The translations under genes and the position numbers were made by a program. A DNA stretch of 64,000 nucleotides from Planctomycetia bacterium (lineage in GTDB: Bacteria; Planctomycetota; Phycisphaerae; UBA1845; UTPLA1), in contig JABTTW010000001.1 in assembly GCA_015075745.1 (NCBI GenBank), positions 2,356,001 through 2,420,000 on the forward strand, in the 5' to 3' direction. Positions 1-8,984 of the stretch are shown piece by piece; positions within the stretch are counted from its first letter, which is position 1; each line of letters opens with the position of its first letter. The notes beneath the pieces were generated by a model, which made no database searches, was not told the origin of the DNA, and worked only from the letters and a program-made list of their open reading frames with translations.

Positions 1-21
1 CGACACTACTAGGAGAATTCG

Positions 22-465
22 ATGACAAGAGTAAAGACGATGAAACCCCTGAAGTGCATTGCCATGGTGGTTGTCGCGGCACCGTTCATCCTCGGGACGA
101 CCTGTCCGCTTTTTCCCGGAACCGGTACGCTGCTGAATCAGCAACTGCCGGCAAACCTGGGCGCGACCGGTGAGAACGACATTTGCGCTACAGCCGCCTC
201 GGCGCTGCAGACGACGTTCCAGGCGGATGCCAACAAGGCAGTCACCGCGACGGTCACGGGCCCGGCATCAAACAGTCGCCCGCAGATTCGCATTCTGGAC
301 AACAATAACCAGCCCGTGGCGAACAGCGGGACTGGCCCGACCTCCAAGACGACGACGGCGACATTTACGCCGTCGGCTTCACTGACCTTCACGCTGCAGG
401 TGTTTGAGTGCGCCGGCGCGGTCGCGGGCAACTACGACATTCAGGTCGTGCAGGCGCCGTTCTGA
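22..465 (+). CDS. Small secreted hypothetical protein
   Basis: A 147-residue protein of unknown function. The start is the ATG preceded by AGGAG with six bases between. The N-terminus is basic, then hydrophobic (about residues 9-25), like a Sec signal. A cysteine follows (FILGTTC), but the preceding residues are a poor lipobox, so lipidation is doubtful. The rest is Thr/Ser/Ala-rich and beta-prone, with two cysteines (ICATA, FECAG) that could pair. The C-terminal stretch (LTFTLQVFECAG...GNYDIQV) loosely resembles pre-peptidase/PPC-type beta-sandwiches; this is a guess from pattern only. A strong terminator follows the stop. Confidence 0.7.
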   Translation: MTRVKTMKPLKCIAMVVVAAPFILGTTCPLFPGTGTLLNQQLPANLGATGENDICATAASALQTTFQADANKAVTATVTGPASNSRPQIRILDNNNQPVANSGTGPTSKTTTATFTPSASLTFTLQVFECAGAVAGNYDIQVVQAPF

Positions 466-507
466 TGACGACCGCGAAAGCGTAAGAGAGTCACATGAGT
501 CTCAACG

Positions 508-538
508 ACGCCGCTCCTGACCGGGGCGGCGTTTTTTT
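508..538 (+). terminator. Intrinsic terminator
   Basis: A 10-bp GC-rich stem (ACGCCGCTCC / GGGGCGGCGT, one T-G pair) with a five-base loop is followed directly by seven T residues. It lies 43 bases after the stop of the small secreted protein and works in the plus direction only. There is no T-run on the other side for mutL, which converges from the minus strand. Confidence 0.9.
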
Positions 539-564
539 GCGCACGACTCAATTGCGATGATGTC

Positions 565-2517
565 TCAGGTTCTCTTGAATTGTCTCTCGAGGTCGCGGGT
601 GGAGAGTTGAAGCGTTGTCGGGCGGCCGTGGGGGCAGTTGCTGGATCGATCGACGACGTGCCGCTGATCGAGAAGGGTGAGCATTTCTTCCTGGGTGAGC
701 GGGTCGCCGGCTTTGACCGCGGCTTTGCAGGCCATCATGTCGAGGGCGGCGTGGAGCAGTGTCTCGCGGGCATCGTGGCCCGGCGCGTCGGCGCCGGAGT
801 CGATGCGGTCCTGGTCGGCCAGCTTGTCGAGCAGGTCGCGCACGAAGTCGGCGGGGTCGATCTCGCCCAGGAGGGCCGGGAGACACTGCACGGCGAGCGA
901 TTTGGGCCCAAAGGGAGAGACTTCAACGCCGATGCGCGAAAGCAGCTCTGCATGATCTTCGGCGGCCTGCACCTGGGCCGGGGATGCGTCGAAGGCGGGG
1001 GGGATGAGCAGGCGCTGGCTTTCCAGTGAGCCGGCAAGGATGCGCTCGCGAAACCGCTCGTAGAGAATCCGCTCGTGCAGGGCGTGCTGATCGATGATGA
1101 CGATGCCTTCTTCGGTCTGGGCGACGAGGTAGGTATTGTGAACCTGGATGACCTGCGAACCGGCGGCGGCATCGGGCGGCGCGCCGGCGGAGAGATGGTC
1201 CTGCGGCGCCGCGGTTTCGAGGGAAGCGGGATCATTGGAAGGATGCGCAGGTGGGGCGGCAAGGCCGGACGGGATCGGTGACGACAAGCCATCGCGACTG
1301 GCCGGGGGCGCATTGCCGGACGCCGGGTCGTGCAATCTGCTGGTCGACGAACTGCGAAGCGACGGCCGGACGCTCTGGCTGGGGAACCTCGGCGGCACGA
1401 ACCCCAGCCGGGCCTGGGTGGGGTCGACGGATTTGAGATAGTCGGCCAGCGCCTGGCGACTTCGCGCCTGATGCTCTCCACCGGGGGGGCCCAAGGCCGG
1501 GCGGTCGAAGCCGAGTTGCGGCGTCAGGTCGTGCGACAAGAGCGTCTCACGCAGGACGGCGAGTACCTGCGACTGGATCAGTCCGGCGTCGCGCCAGCGG
1601 ACCTCAATCTTTGTCGGATGTACGTTCACGTCGTAGGCGTCGGGCGGGGTGGTCAGGAAGATGAACACCACCGGGTAGCGACTGTGTTCGACGAGGCCGC
1701 GAAACGCCTCGCGCACGGCGAAGGTAATCCGGCGATCGGTGATGTAGCGGCCGTTGAGGAAGAGATATTGCCACTTAGAAGAGGCGCGAGACTGGGCCGG
1801 GGGGGCGATCAGGGCCTCGATGCGAACGCCGCGCTCGTTCCGATCGATGGGCAAGAGACACGCGGCGAGTTCTGTGCCGTAGAAATCGCCGATGCGCTCG
1901 CGGCGATGCGTCGTGACCGGAAGGGTGCGCGATGAGCGGCCGTTGTGCGAGAGGCTAAAGGCCACTTCGGGATGGGCCAGGGCCAGCCGGGCAAGCTGCT
2001 CGGTGGCGTGGGAAAACTCGGTCGGGCCCTGCTTGAGGAACTTTCGCCGGGCGGGGACGTTGTAGAACAGGTTGCGGATTTCGATGGTCGTGCCGGTCGG
2101 CGCGGCGCAGGCCCGGGGGCCCTGAACCTGGCCGTCGGTAGCGATCAGCTCGCAGCCTTCAGTCTGCCCCTCTGGACGGCTGACGATGCGCAGGTGGCTG
2201 ACGGAGGCGATGGACGCGAGCGCCTCGCCGCGAAAGCCGAGGGTGTTTATGGCGAAGAGGTCGTCGCTGGTGGAAATCTTGCTGGTGGCGTGGGGGGCTA
2301 TGGCCAGGGGGAGGTCTTCGGGCGACATGCCGCGGCCGTTGTCGGTGACGCGGATGAGGCCGACGCCGCCGTCTTCGAGGGCGACGTCGATGCGCGTGGC
2401 GCCGGCGTCGAGGGAATTCTCCAAGAGTTCCTTCACGACGGAGGCAGGGCGCTCGATCACCTCGCCGGCGGCGATCTTGTTGACGAGGGATGGGTCGAGT
2501 TTGCGGATGTGCGGCAT
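565..2517 (-). CDS. mutL: DNA mismatch repair protein MutL
   Basis: MutL ATPase/endonuclease of methyl-independent mismatch repair. The N-terminal GHKL ATPase shows the family motifs KIAAGEVIERPASVVKEL, DNGRGM and TLGFRGEAL, followed by the transducer domain (NVHPTKIEVR). A Pro/Ser-rich linker of about 120 residues leads to the C-terminal dimerisation domain. That domain carries the metal-binding endonuclease motif DQHALHERILYE (from about residue 476), plus ACKAAVKAG and CPHGRP near the end, so it should be a nicking-competent MutL rather than the E. coli type. The start is set at the ATG matching the family N-terminus (MPHIRKLD). An upstream in-frame GTG at 2547 would add ten residues. About 650 residues, normal for the family. 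Confidence 0.95.
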   Translation of the reverse strand: MPHIRKLDPSLVNKIAAGEVIERPASVVKELLENSLDAGATRIDVALEDGGVGLIRVTDNGRGMSPEDLPLAIAPHATSKISTSDDLFAINTLGFRGEALASIASVSHLRIVSRPEGQTEGCELIATDGQVQGPRACAAPTGTTIEIRNLFYNVPARRKFLKQGPTEFSHATEQLARLALAHPEVAFSLSHNGRSSRTLPVTTHRRERIGDFYGTELAACLLPIDRNERGVRIEALIAPPAQSRASSKWQYLFLNGRYITDRRITFAVREAFRGLVEHSRYPVVFIFLTTPPDAYDVNVHPTKIEVRWRDAGLIQSQVLAVLRETLLSHDLTPQLGFDRPALGPPGGEHQARSRQALADYLKSVDPTQARLGFVPPRFPSQSVRPSLRSSSTSRLHDPASGNAPPASRDGLSSPIPSGLAAPPAHPSNDPASLETAAPQDHLSAGAPPDAAAGSQVIQVHNTYLVAQTEEGIVIIDQHALHERILYERFRERILAGSLESQRLLIPPAFDASPAQVQAAEDHAELLSRIGVEVSPFGPKSLAVQCLPALLGEIDPADFVRDLLDKLADQDRIDSGADAPGHDARETLLHAALDMMACKAAVKAGDPLTQEEMLTLLDQRHVVDRSSNCPHGRPTTLQLSTRDLERQFKRT

Positions 2518-2667
2518 GGCGTCCGTGCTGGGTGGTAGGATACTCACATACGAAGGGCACTATTGTGCGTCGTCGAACAAATACCGTCAAAGCGAGTATT
2601 AACGACGACGTGGCGGTCATTCGGCCCGCAGCGTTTAAGGCCCGACGCTCGCGAAAAAGGATTTCAC

Positions 2668-4002
2668 ATGCCAACGAAGATACTGCCGGTTCTCTTTTTG
2701 ATCTTCGCTACGGCCGGAACAGCCGGCGTGGAAGAGCCGCTCAAGATCGTGGCCGGGCCGATGTTTTCCGTGGTGGACACGACACATCTAGCCGTCTGGG
2801 TGCAAACCAATCGGCCTGAGAGATTGGTGTTTTCAATGAATCGAGTATCGCGAGATGCGGCGAAGCTGTTGGCCGAGAATCTTAGCAGGGAGATTCATAC
2901 TTCAGCCGAACGACGAAATATCGCTTGCGTGATCGTGCCGATTCCGCCTCCGGGGGAGTATGAATTCAGCTTCAGCGCAGGGACGAAGCCCCCGGATGAG
3001 TTCAAGATGATCCTGGATGCCCGCTTCAGGCTAAGGACGCCTCCGCTGTATGGCGAATCCGGCCGTTACACGATTGCCTTTGGCTCCTGTTCGCATCAGG
3101 AGAAGTTTGGCGAGCATCAGCCGATCTGGGATGCGATCGTGAGGAAGAAGCCGGATTGCTTTCTCTTTATCGGCGACAACATTTATCTGCCGAACAGGCT
3201 CGAGGAGTTCCCCGGGAAGCGCGACGGGGTGCTCAAGCTCTATTGCGATCGTTACGACCACCAGCGGCAGATGCCCGAGATGCAGGTACTGTTGCGTTCG
3301 ACGATCTCTTTCGCACTTTGGGACGACCACGACTTCGGCGGGAACAACAGCGACCGGACATGGCCGTGGAAGGGTGTCGCCTTCGAGGCACTAAATCTCT
3401 ACTTTCCCAACAACTACGGCCTGCCGGATGCGAAGGGATGCTTTTACAGATTTGCATGGGGCGATATCGATGTCTTCATGACGGACGACCGTACGTTTCG
3501 CGATCCGAATGATGACCCGAATCGCAAGACATTTCTCGGCGAGAAGCAGCTTGCATGGCTGAAGGACGGCCTTGCTCAGTCGAAGGCGAGCTTCAAGTTG
3601 ATTGTGTGCGGCAATCAGATACTTGCTGACACGCATCCGCACGAGTCGTGGGGCGTGCAGTTTCGCCCGGAGCGGGATGCGTTTCTGGACTGGCTCTGGG
3701 AGAAGAAGATCACAGGCGTGATCTTTTTGTCGGGCGATCGTCACTTCGCCGAATTGACGCGAAAGCGCGCCCCCAAGGGCAGGGGCGGCGACCTATGGGA
3801 TCTGACGAGTTCTCCGCTGGCGAATGAGGTGTACAAGGACGGCCCGACGTTTGAAAGCGCTGATCGCGTCGCGGCCTACAGCGACGGCGTGAATTTCGGC
3901 GTCCTGGACTTTGACACGACCGGCAAGCATCGTCACGTTGTTCTGTGCGTTATGGATGTCAATGGCAAAGAAGTGATTCGCCGGCGTGTTGAACTCCCGT
4001 AG
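2668..4002 (+). CDS. PhoD-like alkaline phosphatase/metallophosphoesterase
   Basis: Secreted phosphodiesterase/alkaline phosphatase of the PhoD family (444 residues). It begins with a signal peptide (MPTKILPVLFLIFATAGTAG). A short beta domain precedes the metallophosphatase core, which shows FGSCSHQEK, FIGDNIY, ALWDDHDFGGNNS and FLSGDRHFAEL, the metal-binding Asp/Asn/His blocks expected of PhoD. The chosen ATG has a purine-rich AAAAAGG upstream and places the signal peptide at the N-terminus; an earlier in-frame codon at 2563 would bury it. Probably periplasmic phosphate scavenging; the exact substrate cannot be read. It is transcribed divergently from mutL. Confidence 0.85.
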   Translation: MPTKILPVLFLIFATAGTAGVEEPLKIVAGPMFSVVDTTHLAVWVQTNRPERLVFSMNRVSRDAAKLLAENLSREIHTSAERRNIACVIVPIPPPGEYEFSFSAGTKPPDEFKMILDARFRLRTPPLYGESGRYTIAFGSCSHQEKFGEHQPIWDAIVRKKPDCFLFIGDNIYLPNRLEEFPGKRDGVLKLYCDRYDHQRQMPEMQVLLRSTISFALWDDHDFGGNNSDRTWPWKGVAFEALNLYFPNNYGLPDAKGCFYRFAWGDIDVFMTDDRTFRDPNDDPNRKTFLGEKQLAWLKDGLAQSKASFKLIVCGNQILADTHPHESWGVQFRPERDAFLDWLWEKKITGVIFLSGDRHFAELTRKRAPKGRGGDLWDLTSSPLANEVYKDGPTFESADRVAAYSDGVNFGVLDFDTTGKHRHVVLCVMDVNGKEVIRRRVELP

Positions 4003-4059
4003 CTCGACTGATGTTCGGGTTCACGCCGCAGATCGAAAAGCGGATTCGGCGATCCGTGG

Positions 4060-5760
4060 TTAGATGCCGAGCAGCAAGTCAACGAAGCCCGCGATGTCGG
4101 CGGTGCTCACCAGGCAGTCGTTGTTCAAATCGGCGGCGGGCCTGCCTTGACGATCGACGGGCGTACCAGCCGGCGTGCCGGTACAGAGATCGATGTTATT
4201 CGGGACGCCGTCGGAGTCGGAGTCCGCGATGTTGAATCGATAAGCCGCACCGCAGTCGATCGGGCTCGGCGGGGGATTGTCGAACAATCCCGAAATCAAG
4301 ATGTCTCCGCGACCGTCGCCGGATGCGTCGGTCAGCCCGGCAAGGGCGAAGCCGAAAGCGCCGGCGGGATCCGGCTGAGGAGAAGCCAGTTCCGCGATGA
4401 GCGAACCGGTTGCACCCGAGAAGACATATGCGCGACCGCGCCCATCGGGACTTGGGTTGCCGCCTTCCTGGCTTGCACCGACGATGACGTCTCCGCGACC
4501 GTCCCCGTCGATATCGGCAACGCCTGCGACCGCGTTACCAAATGTTCCGAACTCCAGTTCGATGGGCGAAGTGAGTTCATGAAGCACCAACCCGGAAGCG
4601 CCGGAGAAAATGTATGCCCTGCCGGCGAAATCCGGGCTCGACCCGGAGGATTCCTGTGATGCACCGACGATGATGTCGCCCACTTCGTCGCCATTGACAT
4701 CCGGGACGCCGCTGACCGAACCACCGAAGTTTCCCAACGGCTGCTCGTTGCCTGAAACCAGGGTTCTCAACAACTCGCCGTTCGAGCCGGAAAATACATA
4801 GGCTCTTCCCGCCAGGATGGGGCCCTGCGGCGGATCGCCCGGCGCGCCGACAAGAATGTCTTCAACGCCGTCGGTGTTGATATCGGGGACGCGGGCAACG
4901 GCCACGCCAAAGTATCCCGCCACGGTTTGATTCGGGGAGGACAGCGTGAACAGCAGCAAGCCGGTCGCACCGGAAAAAACATGGACCCGCCCTGCGTCAC
5001 TGGGACTGCCCGACGCGGATTCGTGCCATGCGCCGACGACGACGTCTCCGCTGTCGTCGCCGTTGATATCGGAGATGCCGGTCACGCTGTAACCGAACAG
5101 GGCGCCTTGTGACCCGATCGGTGAGACCAGTGTCTTCAGGAGCATGCCGGTGGCGCCGGAGATGAGGTAGGCGCGACCCGAGTCCGGCATGGAGCCGCCC
5201 GGATTTTCGAGCGGCGCGCCGATGATTACGTCACCGCGACCATCACCGTCAACATCCGGTACGCCGCCGACTCCCCACCCGAATCGACCATCGGACTCCT
5301 GGTTGGGTGAAGCGAATGTGCGGAGCAGTTCGCCCGACTTTCCTGAATAGAGGTGCGCGCGGCCGGCGTCATTGGGAGCGCCCACGGGGTTTTCGAGCTT
5401 TGCGCCGACAAGAAGATCGGTGAGGCCGTCACCGTCGGCGTCCGGCACGCCGGAAACACTAATGCCGAAGTAGCCTGAAGATTCCGGTGCGGGCGAAATC
5501 AGTTGAAGCGTGGTGGAGACCGCGGGGGCCGGCGTTGAAAGAATTTGTTCGACAAATCCGCTGAGATCCAAGCCGTCCAGCGCGCAGTCCATGTTGAAAT
5601 CAGCAGCCGGCCGACCGTGGGCATCGACGACAACACCGGAGGGGGTGAAGGGGCAGACATCGATTTCATCGGGGACGCCATCCCCATCGGTATCCACCGC
5701 CAACACGGGCCGGGCGAAGGCGAAACAAACGACCATAAGACTGGAAAGAAAGACACGCAT
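4060..5760 (-). CDS. Secreted FG-GAP repeat protein with dockerin-like modules at both ends
   Basis: A secreted protein of 566 residues, signal peptide MRVFLSSLMVVCFAFARPVLA. It carries seven integrin-alpha-like FG-GAP units, each with an FG start, a GVPD-type turn, a DxDGDG calcium loop and a D(V/I)IVGA strand; six or seven blades would close one beta-propeller. Unusually, a calcium-binding module of about 50 residues occurs twice: just after the signal (DTDGDGVPDEIDVCPFTP, then GRPAADFNMDCALDGLDLSG) and at the extreme C-terminus (DSDSDGVPNNIDLCTGTP, then GRPAADLNNDCLVSTADIAG). Its thrombospondin-3-like part plus EF-hand-like second half resemble planctomycete dockerin-like tails. Probably extracellular and adhesive. 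The ATG start is two codons inside an upstream GTG. Confidence 0.85.
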   Translation of the reverse strand: MRVFLSSLMVVCFAFARPVLAVDTDGDGVPDEIDVCPFTPSGVVVDAHGRPAADFNMDCALDGLDLSGFVEQILSTPAPAVSTTLQLISPAPESSGYFGISVSGVPDADGDGLTDLLVGAKLENPVGAPNDAGRAHLYSGKSGELLRTFASPNQESDGRFGWGVGGVPDVDGDGRGDVIIGAPLENPGGSMPDSGRAYLISGATGMLLKTLVSPIGSQGALFGYSVTGISDINGDDSGDVVVGAWHESASGSPSDAGRVHVFSGATGLLLFTLSSPNQTVAGYFGVAVARVPDINTDGVEDILVGAPGDPPQGPILAGRAYVFSGSNGELLRTLVSGNEQPLGNFGGSVSGVPDVNGDEVGDIIVGASQESSGSSPDFAGRAYIFSGASGLVLHELTSPIELEFGTFGNAVAGVADIDGDGRGDVIVGASQEGGNPSPDGRGRAYVFSGATGSLIAELASPQPDPAGAFGFALAGLTDASGDGRGDILISGLFDNPPPSPIDCGAAYRFNIADSDSDGVPNNIDLCTGTPAGTPVDRQGRPAADLNNDCLVSTADIAGFVDLLLGI

Positions 5761-6006
5761 GTGCACCCACCCGCGTTGAAGAGAACGTCGACCCGAATTG
5801 GAGGGCTTCAGTATAGCCCAAATTGGAATTGTACCTCCTTCAAACGGCGCAATTCAAGGAAGGCCGGGCCGAAGATGGGCGACTTATCGGGGATGCGCCA
5901 TTGATTTTGCCTCCGACGACGTCACCCGAAGGAGTAATTGGTTGCTTCGCGGCTCAAAAATGTGTATGTTCAGGGGGATCACTTCAGCCGTTTTAGGAAT
6001 GGGAAA

Positions 6007-7821
6007 ATGGCTCGCCGCCGAAAGCCTGAGCTCGGTCAAAGCCCGAAGTCCACGGGTTCCGCTGGGGAATGCCCGGATGTGCTGAGCCATTCCCAACAGG
6101 ATTCCGCACGAAAGGGAGGCGAGGTCTCTCGACGGACATTTCTTGGTGTGACCGCCGCAGCCATTATCACCGGGGAAATTGAGACCGCGCGCTCCGCCGA
6201 ATCCATCAATGTCGGCAGTGTCCCACAACTCGGCGGCGCAACGGATGGCGCTCCAAGGGGTCCGGTCGATGACGCCACGCATCGGGCCGACAAGTCTTAC
6301 ACGATCCGGGCCAAGGCCGCGTGGGCGGAGCGCGACACCGCGATTCCGACGCAGTCATCGAACGGCGACGAGGCCCTCTATTCGAGAAAGATCGCTAATT
6401 ACACAAAAGGCCTTCCGCACAATGCGCGCGGCGAGGTGAGTACGACGGCGTACAACGCGCTGCTCACCGCGCTGGCCAGCGGCAAGCCGTCAGATTTTGA
6501 GGCGATTCCGCTCGGATGTTCGACACCGAGCTTCCGCCGCAAGCTGGTGAATCCGCAATGCGGCCTCGCGTTCGACCTCCAGGGCGCCGACACGCACGCC
6601 CTGGCGCAGCCGCCGGCGCCCGCTTTCGACAGCGCCGAAATCGCGGCCGAGATCATCGAGAACTATTGGATGGCTCTGTGTCGTGACGTGCCGTTCGGGC
6701 AGTACGACAGCAATCCGCTCACGCTTCAGGCATGTGCCGAACTTTCGGGCCTCAGCGACTTTCGCGGGCCTAAAATTGGCAACCAGGTGACACCGCAGAC
6801 ACTTTTCCGAGGTCTGACGCCCGGCGACCTGACCGGGCCTTACATCTCGCAGTTCATGTATAAGCCCTGCCCGTTCGGCGCGAATTACATCGAGCAGCGC
6901 ATTCGAACCCACGTGGCGGGCCTGAGTTTCATGACGCAGTACGCCCAGTGGCTGAGCGTTCAAAACGGATGTGTGCCGTCGCAGGCGGAGCCGTTCGAGA
7001 ACGTGCGACGATTCATTCATAACGGCCGCGACATCGGCCAGTGGGTGCATGTCGACGTGCTGTTTCAGGCGTATTTTCAGGCGTGCCTGATTCTTCTAAC
7101 GCCGGTGGGGACGGGAACGGATCCGCTTTCCAGCGGGATCGGTGCGCCGCTCAGTCCGGGTAATCCTTACCTGACATCGCAAACACAGGAGGGCTTCGCC
7201 ACATTTGGCGAGCCCTTCATTAAGTCGCTGATGTGCGAAGTCGCAACGCGCGCGCTAAAGACGGTCTGGTATCAGAAGTGGTTCGTTCATCGGCGGCTTA
7301 GGCCGGAGGTATTCGGGGCCAGGATTCACAACCATTTGATTGGACTGGCGAGCTATCCGATTCATCCTGAAGCACTCAATTCGGCGGCCATACAGCAATC
7401 GTTCGGCCAGCATGGATCATATCTCCTGCCAATGGAGTTTCCGGAGGGATCGCCACTGCATCCGGCGTACGGCGCAGGCCATGCGACTGTCGCCGGGGCC
7501 TGCATCACGATTCTTAAGGCGATGTTCGACGAAAACTTCGTCATATCGAACCCCGTGATGCCGGACCCCAATGACCCGACGCAGCTTGTCGCGTTCAACG
7601 GGCCGGCCCTGACGGTCGGTGGAGAACTCAACAAGCTGGCGAGCAACATCGCCATCGGCCGGAACATCGCAGGTGTGCATTGGCGGTCGGATGCGACCGA
7701 ATCGCTGAAGCTGGGTGAAGAGGTTGCGATTCGCATCCTTCAGAACCAGGCGGGATGCTACAACGAGAATTTCGGTGGATTCGCATTTACCAGATTCGAC
7801 GGCACGACAATCACGGTCTGA
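6007..7821 (+). CDS. Vanadium-dependent haloperoxidase (algal bromoperoxidase-like)
   Basis: A large PAP2/haloperoxidase-superfamily enzyme (604 residues from this ATG). Three vanadate-site blocks are visible: KWFVHRRLRPE (K-x7-RP), HPAYGAGHAT (AGH in place of PSGH, as in algal bromoperoxidases), and IGRNIAGVHWRSD (R-x5-H-x2-D). This fits the red-algal bromoperoxidase type rather than fungal chloroperoxidase. About 40 residues in is a twin-arginine signal (SRRTFLGVTAAA), so export of the folded enzyme by Tat is likely. The start is uncertain: a TTG at 5938 sits three bases after AAGGAG, and a GTG at 6079 would give a shorter Tat leader. Likely oxidises halides with peroxide; the halide preference cannot be told. 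Confidence 0.85.
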   Translation: MARRRKPELGQSPKSTGSAGECPDVLSHSQQDSARKGGEVSRRTFLGVTAAAIITGEIETARSAESINVGSVPQLGGATDGAPRGPVDDATHRADKSYTIRAKAAWAERDTAIPTQSSNGDEALYSRKIANYTKGLPHNARGEVSTTAYNALLTALASGKPSDFEAIPLGCSTPSFRRKLVNPQCGLAFDLQGADTHALAQPPAPAFDSAEIAAEIIENYWMALCRDVPFGQYDSNPLTLQACAELSGLSDFRGPKIGNQVTPQTLFRGLTPGDLTGPYISQFMYKPCPFGANYIEQRIRTHVAGLSFMTQYAQWLSVQNGCVPSQAEPFENVRRFIHNGRDIGQWVHVDVLFQAYFQACLILLTPVGTGTDPLSSGIGAPLSPGNPYLTSQTQEGFATFGEPFIKSLMCEVATRALKTVWYQKWFVHRRLRPEVFGARIHNHLIGLASYPIHPEALNSAAIQQSFGQHGSYLLPMEFPEGSPLHPAYGAGHATVAGACITILKAMFDENFVISNPVMPDPNDPTQLVAFNGPALTVGGELNKLASNIAIGRNIAGVHWRSDATESLKLGEEVAIRILQNQAGCYNENFGGFAFTRFDGTTITV

Positions 7822-7871
7822 CATCCCCCCTCCAACAGCAGAAACCATTCGGACGCTGCCGTCTCGACGGG

Positions 7872-7893
7872 CCGGCAGGATGCTATCTGCCGG
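7872..7893. terminator. Hairpin between convergent genes
   Basis: A perfect 7-bp stem, CCGGCAG / CTGCCGG, with an eight-base loop, lies between the stop of the haloperoxidase gene and the stop of the acyltransferase gene, overlapping the last codons of the latter. There is no T-run on either side, so a role as a bidirectional, possibly Rho-assisted 3' end is only an inference from position. Confidence 0.3.
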
Positions 7894-8596
7894 GCACGCG
7901 CATGGGGTCGCGGGGATCGATGGAACGGGCGGGGGAGAGCATGGCGGTGAATTCGGCGGCGTTGGGGGCGTCCTTGATTGCGCGGGCCGGAACGCCGACG
8001 ACGGTGGTCATCGGGTCGACATCCTGAATGACGACGGCGCCGGCGCCGACGATGGCCTCGAAGCCGACGCGGACATTCTGCACGACGGTCGCGCCGATGC
8101 CGATGTGGGCGCCGGCCTCCACGACGACGTGGCCGGCGAGTCGAACGCCGGGACAGATGTGGACGCTGGTGCCGATCATCGATTCGTGATCGACGATGCA
8201 ACCGGTATTGAGGATGACATAGTCGCCGATCTGGCAGTGGGCGCAGACGAGCGCGCCGGCAGCGATGACGACGCCTTTTCCGACCGAAGCGTTGGAGGCG
8301 AGCTGGGCCGAGGGGTGAATCGCGCTGACGAGTTCTAAATCGCCCTGCTCAACGGCATCGCCGAGGGCTCGGCGCACGCCGTTGTCGCCGACGGCAACGA
8401 CGGCTCCGCGAACGCCGTGGCTGCGTACGTCGGCGAGGCTTTCGATGCCGCCCAGGACCGGCAGGCCGTCCACGCGGCGGCCGTGCAGGGCTTTGTTGTT
8501 GTCGAGGAACCCGACGGGCTTGAATTTCTTGCCCTGCTGGAGGATGTCGAGGACCACGCGTCCGTGGCCGCCACCACCAAGAATGACGACATCCAT
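7883..8596 (-). CDS. NeuD/PglD-like sugar O-acyltransferase
   Basis: A 237-residue acyltransferase of the sialic acid O-acetyltransferase NeuD/PglD family. The N-terminus is a Rossmann-like nucleotide-sugar-binding fold with the glycine motif VILGGGGHGRVVLDIL. From about residue 90 come hexapeptide repeats of a left-handed beta-helix (for example ASVGKGVVIAAGALV, AHIGIGATVVQNV, AIVGAGAVVIQDV). The likely catalytic His is in the CIVDHES region. The start is the ATG preceded by GAGAAGG; the open frame runs further upstream but lacks family similarity. Lying divergent to the polysaccharide locus, it probably decorates a sugar of the same or a related glycan. Confidence 0.85.
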   Translation of the reverse strand: MDVVILGGGGHGRVVLDILQQGKKFKPVGFLDNNKALHGRRVDGLPVLGGIESLADVRSHGVRGAVVAVGDNGVRRALGDAVEQGDLELVSAIHPSAQLASNASVGKGVVIAAGALVCAHCQIGDYVILNTGCIVDHESMIGTSVHICPGVRLAGHVVVEAGAHIGIGATVVQNVRVGFEAIVGAGAVVIQDVDPMTTVVGVPARAIKDAPNAAEFTAMLSPARSIDPRDPMRVPGR

Positions 8597-8984
8597 CACG
8601 ATACCTTCTCCCAACGGGACAACCCGAGTGAGTATTTCCCCAGAAAGGCTATCGGCGCGTACGGACAGACCGCTGAACTCCGCCGGGGCCGCGGGAAGAA
8701 ATCGTGTGCGGCAGGTCTTGCGCGAACCTGTTTGAGGGGTTTCCTGCTGTATCAGGATTGGCGTGGCGGACAACGGCATTGACCCATGCTCCCGGGAACC
8801 TCGAAGGCGCGTGGTTATCGGCCGAAGCGGTCGATTTGGGCAGGTTGGCGGCCGGAGTTGCCGACCTGGGCGGTGGGCGGAAATGCAAATCCCGCGGCGT
8901 GTATTTGGTGCGCTTCCGGTCGAGGAGTGACGATAACAGCGAACGAGAAGAACTGATTCTCGGTCTGCCACGGAAGGAACCGGC
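8597..8984. other. Intergenic region between divergent transcription units
   Basis: 388 bases between the acyltransferase (minus) and the polysaccharide-export gene (plus), presumably carrying promoters in both directions. An open frame at 8704-9105 is present but its product has an arbitrary composition, resembles nothing I recognise, and runs into the export gene. I see no convincing -10/-35 pair or RNA structure. Confidence 0.4.
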
